Shown: positions 8,094 to 16,877 of the stretch, piece by piece | Position numbering within the stretch: the stretch's first letter is position 1 | How the letters are laid out: every line of letters starts with the position of its first letter | DNA from: Agreia sp. PsM10 | GTDB taxonomy: Bacteria > Actinomycetota > Actinomycetes > Actinomycetales > Microbacteriaceae | DNA length: 64,000 bases | NCBI RefSeq assembly: GCF_030433855.1 | Contig: NZ_JARUXC010000006.1 | Coordinates: 228,870-292,869, forward strand | Reading direction: 5' to 3' | Program-made: the position numbers and the translations under genes | Notes under the pieces: generated by a model | What the model saw: only the letters and a program-made list of their open reading frames with translations | Database searches by the model: none | Told to the model about the DNA's origin: nothing

Positions 8094-9437
8094 ATGGCCA
8101 TGTTCACAGACGGAGCGACCCGCCCGGCGGACTACGAGAAGTTCGTCACCCCGACACCGCAGTGGTATTCCGACGCGAAGCTCGGCATCTTCGTGCACTG
8201 GGGGCCGTTCTCGGTTCCCGCCTGGGCCGAGCCCATCGGCGCGCTCGGAACCATCGAGAAAGAGCACTGGTTCAGGCACAACCCCTATGCCGAGTGGTAC
8301 TACAACACCATCCGCATCGAGGGCAGCCCGGCGCAGCAGCACCAGATCGAGACCTACGGGGGCGCCCCCTACGACGACTTCATCGACATGTGGACGGCCG
8401 AGAAGTTCGACGCCGACGCGGTGCTCGCCCTCGTGGCGAGCACGGGCGCCCGCTACTTCGTGCCCACCACCAAGCACCACGACGGCGTCACGCTGTGGGA
8501 TGCGCCGGGAACGGGCGACCGCAACACCGTGCACCGCGGCCCGAAGCGCGACCTCATCGCCGAGTTCCAGCGGGCCACTGTCGACGCCGGCCTGCACTTC
8601 GGCGTCTACTACTCGGGCGGCCTCGACTGGTTCTTCGGCAAGAACCCGCCGATCGTGCGCGACGACATGCCCCGGCCGGTCGACCAGGCCTACGCCGACT
8701 ACGCCTTCGACCACGTGAGCGACCTCATCGCGAAGTACACCCCCGACGTGCTGTGGGGCGATATCGAGTGGCCGGATGCCGGCAAGACGCCGGGCCCCAA
8801 GAGCCTCATCACGATGTTCGAGCAGTTCTACGCTGCCGCTCCCGACGGCGTCGTGAACGACCGCTGGGGCGAGACCCACTGGGACTTCCGCACGAGCGAA
8901 TACGAGCAGGGGCTGGGCGTCGAGGCCGAGGCCACCTGGGAGAACTGCCGCGGCATCGGCTACTCCTTCGGCTACAACCGGCTCGAAGACGAGAGCAACT
9001 CGCTCGACGGGGCCGCGGCCATCCATCACTTCGTCGACGTGGTGTCGCGCGGCGGCAACCTCCTGCTCAACATCGGCCTCACGGGCGAGGGGCTCGTGCC
9101 CGAGCTGCAGCGACGCACGCTCGAGCAGCTCGGTGCGTGGAACGAGGTGAACGGCTCGTCGATCTTCGGATCCCGGCCGCTCGATGCCTCCATCGCGACG
9201 GCCTCCGACGAGCCCTGGGTGCGCTGGACCCGCACGGGTGACACCGCCCACGCCTTCGTCGAGACGACGGAGCCCACGGTGCTGCTGCAGCTCGACGCGT
9301 CCCGGCTCGTCGCCTCGAGCGCGCGCACGGCGAGCGGCGAGCCCCTCTCCGTCTCCGAGGGCTACGGCGGGATCGTTGCGAGCCTGCCCGCCGCCACGAT
9401 CGCCGGGCCGGTTCAGATCACCTTCGACCTCGTCTGA
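8094..9437 (+). CDS. Alpha-L-fucosidase (GH29), second copy
   Basis: 447 residues from ATG 8094. GH29 features are WYSDAKLGIFVHWGPFSVPA (about 24-43), a KHHDG motif near 127-131, Asp223 as nucleophile in VLWGDIEWPD, and GGNLLLNIGLTGEG later. It is clearly a different subfamily from the neighbouring copy (its catalytic loop is GDIEW, not FDGEW), so the two may split linkages or substrates. No signal peptide is seen, suggesting intracellular action on imported oligosaccharides. The start is not certain: tandem ATGs at 8043 and 8046 would add 17 or 16 residues. It lies 5 bases before the GH38 gene, so the two form an operon. Confidence 0.9.
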   Translation: MAMFTDGATRPADYEKFVTPTPQWYSDAKLGIFVHWGPFSVPAWAEPIGALGTIEKEHWFRHNPYAEWYYNTIRIEGSPAQQHQIETYGGAPYDDFIDMWTAEKFDADAVLALVASTGARYFVPTTKHHDGVTLWDAPGTGDRNTVHRGPKRDLIAEFQRATVDAGLHFGVYYSGGLDWFFGKNPPIVRDDMPRPVDQAYADYAFDHVSDLIAKYTPDVLWGDIEWPDAGKTPGPKSLITMFEQFYAAAPDGVVNDRWGETHWDFRTSEYEQGLGVEAEATWENCRGIGYSFGYNRLEDESNSLDGAAAIHHFVDVVSRGGNLLLNIGLTGEGLVPELQRRTLEQLGAWNEVNGSSIFGSRPLDASIATASDEPWVRWTRTGDTAHAFVETTEPTVLLQLDASRLVASSARTASGEPLSVSEGYGGIVASLPAATIAGPVQITFDLV

Positions 9438-9442
9438 CCCGG

Positions 9443-12400
9443 ATGCACGACACCAACCACCTCATCGAAGGTCGGCTCGAGCGGTTCCTGCGTGATCGCA
9501 TCCGGCCGCACGCCAGCACCGTTCTCGCCGAGCTGCAGCTGACCGCCTGGCACGTCGACGGAGGCCAGGGCGAGCCGGTCGCTCCGGCCGCCGCCCTCTC
9601 AGACGAGACCGCGGCTCTCTACGAGCCGTTCGGCGTAGGCGACGCGTGGGGCCCCGCCTGGGGAACCACGTGGTTCCGGGTGCGAGGCCACGTTCCGGCC
9701 ATCGCGGCCGGTCGCCGCATCGAGCTGCTCGTCGACCTCGGCTGGCATGGGGACTCGTCGGGCTTTCAGGCGGAGGGCCTCGTCTACACGCCCGACGGGC
9801 GTGCGGTGAAGGGGCTCAACCCCATGAACCAGTGGATTCCGATCGCCGCCGAGAGCGCAGGGGGAGAGGACATCGACCTCTTTATAGAGGCAGCCGCCAA
9901 CCCGCAGGTGTTCGACCGGCACGACCGGCCGTTCACCTCCACGCCGCTCGGCGAGAAGGCGACCGCCGGCATCCGGCCCCGCTATCGCGTGAACCGCGCC
10001 GACATCGTGGCCGTCGACGAGGAGGTGACCGCGCTCGTCGCCGATCTCGAGTTCCTCGGGGGTCTGGCCGCCACGCTCGGCTCCCAGGATGCGCGACGCT
10101 GGCGCATCCTCGAGTCTGTCGACCGCGCGCTCGACCTGGTCGATCCGGCCGATGTGCCCGGCAGCGCCCCGGCCGCGCGCGCGGCGCTGCGACCGGTTCT
10201 GGATGCGCCGGCCGTCGCATCCGCCCACCGGGTGAGCGCGATCGGCCACGCGCACATCGACTCGGCCTGGCTCTGGCCGACACGCGAGACGGTGCGCAAG
10301 GTCGCCCGAACGGCAGCGAACGTGCTGCAGCTCATGGATGACCGACCCGAGCTGAAGTTCGTGATGTCGAGCGCGCAGCAGTGGGTCTGGCTGCGCGACG
10401 ACCGGCCCGAGCTCTATGCGCGAGTGCTCGAGAGGGTGCGCGAGGGCCGGTTCATTCCCGTGGGCGGCATGTGGGTGGAGTCGGACACCAACATGGTCGG
10501 AGGCGAGGCCATGGTGAGGCAGTTCGTGGCCGGCGCCCGCTTCTTTCACGACGAGCTCGGCATCGACAGCCGCGTGGTGTGGCTGCCCGACAGCTTCGGC
10601 TACTCGGCCGCGCTGCCGCAGATCGTGCGACTCGCGGGGTTCGACTACTTTCTCACCCAGAAGATCTCGTGGAACCAGGTCAACACCTTTCCGCACCACA
10701 CCTTCGACTGGGTGGGCATCGACGGCACGGCGGTCTTCACCCACTTTCCGGCCGCCGACACGTACAACGGTGACCTCACGCCCGCCGAGCTCGCGCACAC
10801 GGCCCGGAACTTCGCCGACAAGGCCCGCGCGTCGCGGTCGCTGATTCCCTTCGGATTCGGAGACGGCGGCGGCGGGCCCGTGCGCGAGATGCTCGACAGG
10901 GCCGAACGAGCCGCCGACATCGAGGGTCTGCCCCGCGTGGCCATCGAGTCGCCCGAGGAGTTCTTCGATGCCGCACGGGCGGAGTACGATCCGGCCCCGC
11001 AATGGTTCGGCGAGCTCTACCTCGAGCTGCACCGCGGCACCTACACGAGCCAGTCCGAGATGAAGGCCGGCAACCGCCGCAGCGAGCACCTGCTGCGCGA
11101 GGCCGAGCTGTGGGCCGCGACCGCCGCCGTGCGTGGCGTCGCCGACTACCCCGTCGAGGAGCTCGCCGAGGCGTGGCGGCTGGTGCTGCTGCAGCAGTTC
11201 CACGACATTCTGCCGGGATCGTCGATCGCCTGGGTGCACCGCGAGGCCCGCGAGCGGTACGCCCTCGTGCGTGAGACGCTCGAGCGGCTCATCGCGGCGG
11301 CGCAGGAGGCGCTCGCGGGTACTTTGTCCGGCTCGGGTCAGGCTCCGGACGCCGCACGGCTGGTCTTCAACGCCAGGCCGCACGCGGTCGACGGCGTGCC
11401 CGCGGGCGGGGCCGGCGCGATCGCTCGACCCATCGCATCCGATGTCGCCGTTCGTGTATCGCCCGACCGTGACGGGTTCGTGCTGTCGAACGACGCGGTG
11501 ACCGTGCGCCTCGACGGCGCGGGAACGATCGTGTCGATCGTGACCGCCGCCGACGGGCGCGAGGCCGTGGCGCCCGGGCAGCGGGCCAATCTGCTGCAGC
11601 TGCATGACGACAAGCCGGTGATGTGGGACGCGTGGGACATCGACGGCTACTACCGCAACGCGGTGACAGACCTGCTCGACGTCGACGGCATCGAGGTGGT
11701 GGCCGGCGGAGTGCTGGTGCGGCGCAGTTTCGGCGCGTCGACCGTCGAGCAGCGCATCACGCTCGACGACGCATCGGCGGTCGTGCACTGCTCCACCCGG
11801 GTCGACTGGCACGAGACCGAGAAGCTGCTCAAGCTCAGCTTCCCCGTCGACGTGCACGCCGAGCGCGCCCGGTTCGAGACGCAGTTCGGGCACCTCTCGC
11901 GGCCGATCCACGAGAACACGTCATGGGATGCCGCACGTTTCGAGGTCTGCGCGCACCGCTGGGTGCACGTGGGCGAAGGCGAGGGAGTCGCCATCGCGAA
12001 CGACTCGAGCTACGGGCACGAGGTTCGACGCGTCGCCCGCTGGGGAGGCGGCATGAACACGATCGTGCGCGTCTCGCTGCTGCGGGCGCCGACGTATCCC
12101 GACCCGGACACCGACCATGGGGTGCACGAGTTCCGCACGGCGATCGTTGCCTCGGCGAGCATCGGCGACGCCGTGCGGGTCGGGTACGAGCTGAACATCC
12201 CGCTGCGAGAGAGCGTCGGGATGCCGGTCGAGCCGCTCGTGGCGGTGGTAGGCGACGGGGTGTCGGGCGACGGGGTCGTGGTCGAGGCGGTGAAGCTCGC
12301 AGAGGACGGCTCGCAGGATGTGATCGTGCGTCTCTACGAGTCGCTCGGGCAGACATCCACGGCGCGGGTGTCGGCGAGCTTCGACGTGTCGGAGCTGCGC

Positions 12401-12520
12401 GAGGTCGATCTGCTGGAGCGGCCGATGGAGCAGCTCGGGCTGCAGCGCGATCCCGTTCTCTCGGGCGACGTCGTGACTCTGCGCCCATTCGAGATCGCGA
12501 CGCTGCGCTTCGTGCGATAG
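9443..12520 (+). CDS. Alpha-mannosidase (GH38)
   Basis: 1025 residues, typical for bacterial GH38. The zinc-site motif IGHAHIDSAWLW lies near residue 266 (His270, Asp272) and the nucleophile is Asp383 in WLPDSFGYS. The conserved GMWVESDTNM and QQFHDILPGSSI segments are present, followed by the beta-rich C-terminal domain. No signal peptide is seen, so it probably acts in the cytoplasm on imported manno-oligosaccharides. Cotranscription with a fucosidase suggests that this locus handles fucosylated, mannose-containing glycans such as N-glycan fragments (inference). The whole length is intact. Confidence 0.93.
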   Translation: MHDTNHLIEGRLERFLRDRIRPHASTVLAELQLTAWHVDGGQGEPVAPAAALSDETAALYEPFGVGDAWGPAWGTTWFRVRGHVPAIAAGRRIELLVDLGWHGDSSGFQAEGLVYTPDGRAVKGLNPMNQWIPIAAESAGGEDIDLFIEAAANPQVFDRHDRPFTSTPLGEKATAGIRPRYRVNRADIVAVDEEVTALVADLEFLGGLAATLGSQDARRWRILESVDRALDLVDPADVPGSAPAARAALRPVLDAPAVASAHRVSAIGHAHIDSAWLWPTRETVRKVARTAANVLQLMDDRPELKFVMSSAQQWVWLRDDRPELYARVLERVREGRFIPVGGMWVESDTNMVGGEAMVRQFVAGARFFHDELGIDSRVVWLPDSFGYSAALPQIVRLAGFDYFLTQKISWNQVNTFPHHTFDWVGIDGTAVFTHFPAADTYNGDLTPAELAHTARNFADKARASRSLIPFGFGDGGGGPVREMLDRAERAADIEGLPRVAIESPEEFFDAARAEYDPAPQWFGELYLELHRGTYTSQSEMKAGNRRSEHLLREAELWAATAAVRGVADYPVEELAEAWRLVLLQQFHDILPGSSIAWVHREARERYALVRETLERLIAAAQEALAGTLSGSGQAPDAARLVFNARPHAVDGVPAGGAGAIARPIASDVAVRVSPDRDGFVLSNDAVTVRLDGAGTIVSIVTAADGREAVAPGQRANLLQLHDDKPVMWDAWDIDGYYRNAVTDLLDVDGIEVVAGGVLVRRSFGASTVEQRITLDDASAVVHCSTRVDWHETEKLLKLSFPVDVHAERARFETQFGHLSRPIHENTSWDAARFEVCAHRWVHVGEGEGVAIANDSSYGHEVRRVARWGGGMNTIVRVSLLRAPTYPDPDTDHGVHEFRTAIVASASIGDAVRVGYELNIPLRESVGMPVEPLVAVVGDGVSGDGVVVEAVKLAEDGSQDVIVRLYESLGQTSTARVSASFDVSELREVDLLERPMEQLGLQRDPVLSGDVVTLRPFEIATLRFVR

Positions 12521-12550
12521 GCGCCAACCCCTATTCCCGGGTCTCCGAAG

Positions 12551-12566
12551 ATACCCCCGGGGGAGT
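12551..12566. promoter_or_regulatory. Possible CsoR-type operator (weak)
   Basis: ATACCCCCGGGGGAGT has a 10-bp CCCCCGGGGG palindrome with a TACCCCC half resembling CsoR-family sites. It lies in the 183-base gap before the SHOCT-type gene. The right half lacks the expected GGGGTA, so this may be chance in GC-rich DNA. Nothing else clear is seen in that gap. Confidence 0.2.
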
Positions 12567-12703
12567 GGGCGAGGTGTATCCCGCGGGCGGATTCGGTTCA
12601 CGGCCGATCGGAGGAGTATCTACTACAGCAGCCAGAACGGCTGCCTCCCCGGCCCGGCACGAACGCCCTTCCGGGGCACACGATCCCCAGAATGGAACAG
12701 CAC

Positions 12704-13090
12704 ATGACTCACAATTTCGATGAGGGCTACGAGCCCGACACAGAGAACACCGACAACTCCGAGCGCCGCGGTTTCGGTCGCGGACAGCGCCCCGGCTTCG
12801 GCCAGGGCTTTCCGTTCGGAGGCCCGGGCTTCGGCCCCGGCTTCCCCGGCTTCGCCGCTCGCGGCGGACACGGCGGCCACTTCGGACCTCGCGGCTTCCG
12901 CGGTGGCCGAGGACTCGGCGGCCACCTCGGCGAGGTCGTTCTCGCCGAGCGCTTCGCTCGCGGCGAAATCGACGCGACCGAGTACCGGGAGCGCGTCGCC
13001 GTGCTCCGTGAGGTGCAGGCCGAAGGGCGGGCGGCCCACGAGGCGGCCCGCGAGGCCCGCTCCAAGAACGGCAAGCCCAGCGACGCGTAA
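12704..13090 (+). CDS. Small Gly/Phe/Pro-rich protein with C-terminal SHOCT-like helix
   Basis: 128 residues. After an acidic start comes a low-complexity stretch rich in Gly, Phe, Pro and Arg (about residues 20-75, for example GQGFPFGGPGFGPGFPGF). Then comes a short helical end, AERFARGEIDATEYRERVAVL, which matches the SHOCT pattern (short C-terminal domain: RGEID-x-x-E-Y). SHOCT helices often mediate oligomerisation; the function here is unknown. ATG 12704 is taken because GGAA precedes it at a proper distance; ATG 12692 would add four residues. A hairpin terminator follows. Long minus-strand frames here are products of the Gly/Pro-rich composition. Confidence 0.75.
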   Translation: MTHNFDEGYEPDTENTDNSERRGFGRGQRPGFGQGFPFGGPGFGPGFPGFAARGGHGGHFGPRGFRGGRGLGGHLGEVVLAERFARGEIDATEYRERVAVLREVQAEGRAAHEAAREARSKNGKPSDA

Positions 13091-13111
13091 CGCGACGCTG
13101 AACTGATCCAC

Positions 13112-13147
13112 CGGATGCCCGGACCGCACACGCGGCCCGGGCATCCG
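13112..13147 (+). terminator. Hairpin terminator after the SHOCT-type gene
   Basis: CGGATGCCCGG at 13112-13122 pairs with CCGGGCATCCG at 13137-13147 around a 14-base loop, 21 bases after the stop codon. There is no U tract, as usual in actinobacteria. Confidence 0.65.
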
Positions 13148-13185
13148 TGCGTTGGGTCCCGGTCCCTGAGCCTGTTCCGCCCGCC

Positions 13186-13429
13186 GTTCCCTGAGCTTGT
13201 CGAAGGGAACCGGCCATCTTCGCCACATCACCGTCGACGCACCGCGACTGGTGGTGTCGAGATGTCGCACATGGTGGGTTTCGCTCACAGGAGGCCGCCA
13301 TCTGTGACACCTCAGTGTCGCGCAGCATCCACCGCGCGCCGACGGGGTGGTCTCGATACGCTCGTTCCCTGAGCTTGTCGAAGGGAATCTCTTCGCGCTG
13401 GTTGTCGCCCTTCGACAGGCTCAGGGAAC
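13186..13429. repeat. Dispersed Microbacteriaceae-type repeat, three copies
   Basis: CCCTGAGCTTGTCGAAGGG occurs in forward orientation at 13186-13210 and 13364-13385, and inverted (with GAGCCTG) at 13408-13429. The last two form a stem of about 22 bp with one mismatch. GGTCTCGATACG precedes the second copy. Such elements are scattered between genes in this family. The 346-base gap between the SHOCT-type and MocR genes holds only these repeats, the terminator and the inverted repeat at 13259. Confidence 0.7.
13259..13313. repeat. Imperfect inverted repeat, second copy of the 53994 family
   Basis: Left arm GAGATGTCGCACATGGTGG (13259-13277) pairs with right arm CCGCCATCTGTGACACCTC (13295-13313) with a few mismatches. 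The left arm matches the perfect stem found at 53994-54052, so both belong to one dispersed hairpin family. Confidence 0.6.
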
Positions 13430-13436
13430 GGGTGGC

Positions 13437-14837
13437 TCAGGGAACGGCGAGTTGCGCCGCCACCGTCGTCATCGCGCCCGCGAACTGCTCCGGCCGCGCC
13501 CCCGAGTAGTTGAGCCTGATGAACGACCCCGTCGGCTCCGTCGGAAACCAGTCCGCGCCCGGCGCGACCATCACGCCCGCCGCGCGACTGCGCGCGACCA
13601 GCCCCGCGACATCCACGTTGTCGGCCAGCCGAACCCAGAGATTGAGCCCGCCCCGGGGCAGAAATGTGAGCGCGCCGGCGCCCAGATGCGCCTCGACCTG
13701 CCGTGCCAGCTCGTCGCGGCGATCGCGCAGCTGCACCCGCAACCGACCGAGGTGGCTGCGCCATCCGGGGTCGCGCACCACGTCGAGGGCCGCCGACTGC
13801 AGCACCCCGCTCACGTAGAGATCGTCGACCGTGCGGTCGGCCTGGATGCGCGCGAGCGCGGGCCCGCGCGCGATCACCGCGCCCACCCGCAGCGAGGGAC
13901 TGAGGCTCTTGGTGAGCGAGCGGATGTAGATGACGTGCCCGTCGGCGTCGTCGGCCACCAGCGGGTGCACGTCGCCCTCGATGGCGAAGTCGTGCGCCCA
14001 GTCGTCTTCGATGAGATAGGCCCCGCGTGCCCGCACGACGGCCAGGATGTCGCGGCGCTCGTCGCGGTTCCACTGTGCGCCCGTGGGGTTTGCGAAGTGG
14101 GGTTGCGCGTAGAACAGACGGGCGCCGCTCGAGGCGAAAGCGTCGTCGAGCTCGGTCGCCGAGGGCGCATGCGAGCCGCGGGCCACGGGGATGACGCGGA
14201 GCCCGGCCTGCCGAGCCGCCGCGATCGCGCCCCAGTAGGTCGGCGATTCCATGATCACCGCGTCGCCCTGTGCCGCCAGTGCGCGGAAGATCGACGACAG
14301 CGCGCTCTGGCCGCCGGGCGTGATCATCACGTCGTCGCTCGAGACGGGTGCGGATGCTCCGACCGGCGCGATCTCGCCGGCGAACCACGAGCGCAGCTCG
14401 GGCTGGCCGTCGACCGGTCCGCGGGCGAGAGCGGATGCGCCGCGCGCCGCCCGAGACAGGGCCGCGCGAACAAGACGGCCGGGAAGCAGCTCCTCGATCG
14501 GGTAGCCCGAGTGCATCGTGATGACCGACGGCGCGACCGAGGCCATGGCGGTGCCCACGGCGGACGCATCGGCTCGGGCCTCGCCCAGGGCGGTGGTCTG
14601 CCACGCGAAGTCGGCGTGCCGCACGGCCCGGGGGCGCGCGACGAAGCTGCCTGCTCCGGGGCGCGTCTCGATGAGTCCCTCGCCGACCAGGCGCTGAACC
14701 GCGCGCTGCACCGTGAGGGGGCTGGCCGAGTGTTCCGTGACGAGCGCGCGGGTGGAGGGCAGTCGCGAGCCTGCCGGGCGGGACTCGACCAGGAGGCGGA
14801 GGTGACGCTCGATCGCGGAAGTGCTATCGTCGCTCAT
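13437..14837 (-). CDS. MocR-family PLP-dependent transcriptional regulator (PdxR-like)
   Basis: 466 residues from ATG 14837. A GntR-type winged helix at about 1-70 (SRLPSTRALVTEHSASPLTV) is fused to an aminotransferase-fold domain. That domain has the ANPTG motif (249-253), the Asp pair in LIEDDWAHDF (278-279), and Lys310 in RSLTKSLSPSLRVG as the PLP-binding lysine. MocR proteins sense PLP or an amino compound and control a neighbouring gene. Here the divergent neighbour is an EamA transporter, a common arrangement for this family. Three GCTATC repeats lie across the start. The frame stays open far upstream, but that part is antisense to the transporter and is rejected. Confidence 0.88.
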   Translation of the reverse strand: MSDDSTSAIERHLRLLVESRPAGSRLPSTRALVTEHSASPLTVQRAVQRLVGEGLIETRPGAGSFVARPRAVRHADFAWQTTALGEARADASAVGTAMASVAPSVITMHSGYPIEELLPGRLVRAALSRAARGASALARGPVDGQPELRSWFAGEIAPVGASAPVSSDDVMITPGGQSALSSIFRALAAQGDAVIMESPTYWGAIAAARQAGLRVIPVARGSHAPSATELDDAFASSGARLFYAQPHFANPTGAQWNRDERRDILAVVRARGAYLIEDDWAHDFAIEGDVHPLVADDADGHVIYIRSLTKSLSPSLRVGAVIARGPALARIQADRTVDDLYVSGVLQSAALDVVRDPGWRSHLGRLRVQLRDRRDELARQVEAHLGAGALTFLPRGGLNLWVRLADNVDVAGLVARSRAAGVMVAPGADWFPTEPTGSFIRLNYSGARPEQFAGAMTTVAAQLAVP

Positions 14838-14882
14838 GAACAATGACAGTAGCGCTATCGAGTCGGCCGCGCCAGCGCTATC
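14823..14882. promoter_or_regulatory. GCTATC direct repeats, probable MocR operator
   Basis: GCTATC occurs at 14823-14828, 14854-14859 and 14877-14882, the last two as AGCGCTATC. They cover the MocR start and the region before the EamA start at 14902. MocR regulators usually bind such direct repeats between divergent genes. Confidence 0.5.
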
Positions 14883-14901
14883 CTCCGAGACCGGTGCGCG
14901 C

Positions 14902-15792
14902 ATGAGCCGCGGCGGGCTCGTCTTCGGGTTCCTCGGGGTGCTCGCCTTCTCGTTCACGCTGCCGTTCACCCGCATCGCGGTCGAACAGATCGATCCACTC
15001 TTCATCGGGGCCGGTCGCGCGGTCGTCGCCGCTGTGCTCTCCCTCGTCGTGCTGGCCGTCAGCCGGCAGCGCCTTCCCCGGGGCGCCCAATGGATGCGCC
15101 TCGCGGTCGTCGCGGTCGGCGTCGTCGCAGGCTTCCCGCTGCTCACGAGCTTCGCGCTGCAGACCGTTCCCGCGGCGCACGGCGCCGTGGTCATCGGCTT
15201 GCTGCCCGCCGCGACGGCCATCGCGGCGGTGATCCGCGCGAAAGAGCGGCCATCCATCGCCTTCTGGATCGCGTCGGGCGCCGGCGTTCTCGCCGTGATC
15301 GCGTTCATCGCGCTCGCGGGCGGCGGCCTCGAGGGGCTGCACCCGAGCGACCTGCTGCTGCTCGGGGCGGTCGTGCTCGCGGCGATCGGCTACGCCGAGG
15401 GTGCGCTGCTCTCTCGCGAACTCGGCTCGTGGCAGACGATCTGCTGGGCGCTCGTCGTGGGCCTGCCGATCATGATCCCGCTCACGGCCGTTTCGGTGTC
15501 GACGGGCGGATGGCCGCAGGCCGACACGGCGCACTGGCTGGCCTTCGGCTACCTGGCCCTCGTGAGCATGTTCCTGGGATTCTTCGCCTGGTACCGCGGT
15601 CTCGCCATCGGGCCCATCGCGCAGGTGAGCCAGATCCAGCTCGTGCAGCCGGTGCTCACGATCGTGTGGTCTGCCCTGATCGTGGGCGAACGCCTCGACC
15701 TGCTGGTCTGGTTGGGAGCACTCGTGGTCGTCGCGTGCGCGGCGACCGCAGTGCGCGCCCGCGTCGCGTCCGCCAGCATCCGCGCCCGCTAG
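14902..15792 (+). CDS. EamA-family (DMT) transporter
   Basis: 296 residues, two EamA halves with about ten membrane segments. The first begins at once (SRGGLVFGFLGVLAFSFTLP). The first half ends near the PTYWG-like region about residue 140, and the second runs to the C-terminus with the conserved Gly-rich QLVQPVLTIVWSALIVGERL. Such proteins export amino acids, cofactors or drugs. The MocR partner suggests an amino compound or B6-related substrate (inference). ATG 14902 is preferred over 14836 because the operator-like GCTATC repeats fall between them. Its last codons lie in a repeat that also forms the end of the next gene, so both proteins end in the same five residues. Confidence 0.85.
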   Translation: MSRGGLVFGFLGVLAFSFTLPFTRIAVEQIDPLFIGAGRAVVAAVLSLVVLAVSRQRLPRGAQWMRLAVVAVGVVAGFPLLTSFALQTVPAAHGAVVIGLLPAATAIAAVIRAKERPSIAFWIASGAGVLAVIAFIALAGGGLEGLHPSDLLLLGAVVLAAIGYAEGALLSRELGSWQTICWALVVGLPIMIPLTAVSVSTGGWPQADTAHWLAFGYLALVSMFLGFFAWYRGLAIGPIAQVSQIQLVQPVLTIVWSALIVGERLDLLVWLGALVVVACAATAVRARVASASIRAR

Positions 15793-15843
15793 GTGCGTCG
15801 GCTTCCGGCCGACCGGCAGCGGATGCGCCGGAGGGGCGCGGAT
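15776..15843. repeat. Repeat copy A covering the EamA gene end
   Basis: About 68 bases beginning GCATCCGCGCCCG. It is closely similar to 16861-16928, with shared blocks CCGGCAGCGG, TGCGCCG and GGGCGCG. It includes the last codons and stop of the EamA gene. Confidence 0.65.
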
Positions 15844-15866
15844 GCTGAGCCGGTAGGGTCGGGCGC

Positions 15867-16877
15867 ATGTGGGGTCGCATCGTTCCGCTCGTCGTGTGCG
15901 CTGTCGCGGCACTTCTCGTCAGCGCGCCCGGGCTGTTCGGGCTGCAGCGACAGCTCGTCTTCGCGCAGCTGATCGCGTTCCGCGGGCTGCTCGCCGTGGG
16001 CTTCATCGCGCTGGCCGTGGTCGGTGCGCTGCTGTTCTGGATGCTCCGGGGCCGGGCCCGCACGGCACGCCCGGTCGTCGCCGGGCTGGCCGTGATCGCC
16101 CTGCTCGCGGCCGGCGGGAACGCCGCCGTGCAGGCCGGGCGCGGCCTCGGATCGGACGCGCCGCCCGAGCCCGCAGCGGCCTCCACCGACCCGGCCACGA
16201 GCATCCGGGTTCTCAGCTGGAACACCTACGACACCGTCACCGCCGTCGAGGTCGCCCGCGTGGCCCTCGCCCAGAACTCCTCGGTCATCACCCTCCCCGA
16301 GACGTCGCGAGAGACGGCCGAGGCCGTCGGCCGTGCAATGGATGCCGCGGGCCGGCCCATGCAGGTCTTCACCGCCGAGCGCGACGACCCCGACGAGACG
16401 CCTCCGACGTCGCTGCTCGTCTCCGAGTCGCTCGGTCCATACGAGGTCACCGGCGAATTCGGCGACACCGGCGTGCTGCCCAGTGTTGTCGCGCGACCCG
16501 CCGACGGAAGCGGCCCCGTGATCGTCGCGGCGCATCCGATGCCCCCGCTGCCGTCGATCATGTCGTCGTGGCGCAGCGACCTCGACTGGGTGCGGTCGCT
16601 CTGCGACGAGCCCGAGTTGATTCTGGGCGGTGACCTCAACGCGACGCCCGATCACCTCGGGGCGCTGGGCGGATGCTCAGACGCGCTCGCCGAGGCGGGC
16701 TCGGCGGGTGCGGGCACCTGGCCGACGAGCCTGCCGCCGGTGCTCGCCGCGCCGATAGACCACGTGTTGACCACGGGCGACTGGCGCGCCGATGCGGCCG
16801 AGGTGTTCGTCACCGAGGACTCTGCGGGCAGCGACCACCGCCCGATCGTCGCGACCTTGAGCATCCGCGCCCGTTAG
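15867..16877 (+). CDS. Membrane-anchored endonuclease/exonuclease/phosphatase (EEP) family protein
   Basis: 336 residues. Three membrane segments (about 5-25, 30-58 and 67-87) are followed by an extracytoplasmic EEP domain. Visible motifs are LSWNTYD (Asn metal ligand), LPETS (Glu), GGDLNATPDH (Asp-x-Asn) and the C-terminal SDHRPIVA (Asp-His pair). EEP enzymes cut phosphodiester bonds in nucleic acids, lipids or phosphosugars; membrane-linked actinobacterial ones are of unknown target. TAGGGT lies 7 bases before the ATG, indicating a leaderless transcript. The final residues SIRAR come from the repeat shared with the EamA gene. Confidence 0.85.
   Translation: MWGRIVPLVVCAVAALLVSAPGLFGLQRQLVFAQLIAFRGLLAVGFIALAVVGALLFWMLRGRARTARPVVAGLAVIALLAAGGNAAVQAGRGLGSDAPPEPAAASTDPATSIRVLSWNTYDTVTAVEVARVALAQNSSVITLPETSRETAEAVGRAMDAAGRPMQVFTAERDDPDETPPTSLLVSESLGPYEVTGEFGDTGVLPSVVARPADGSGPVIVAAHPMPPLPSIMSSWRSDLDWVRSLCDEPELILGGDLNATPDHLGALGGCSDALAEAGSAGAGTWPTSLPPVLAAPIDHVLTTGDWRADAAEVFVTEDSAGSDHRPIVATLSIRAR

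Noticed and set aside
9599..11911. 770-codon open frame on the minus strand
   Set aside because: It is antisense to the GH38 mannosidase gene, has no family signature, and is a by-product of G/C-ending codons in the real gene.
12531..13328. Minus-strand frames opposite the SHOCT-type gene
   Set aside because: Their sequence is the Arg/Gly/Pro-rich mirror of a low-complexity gene and crosses the terminator hairpin.
14838..15308. N-terminal extension of the MocR gene
   Set aside because: Antisense to the EamA gene; the winged-helix domain begins right after ATG 14837.
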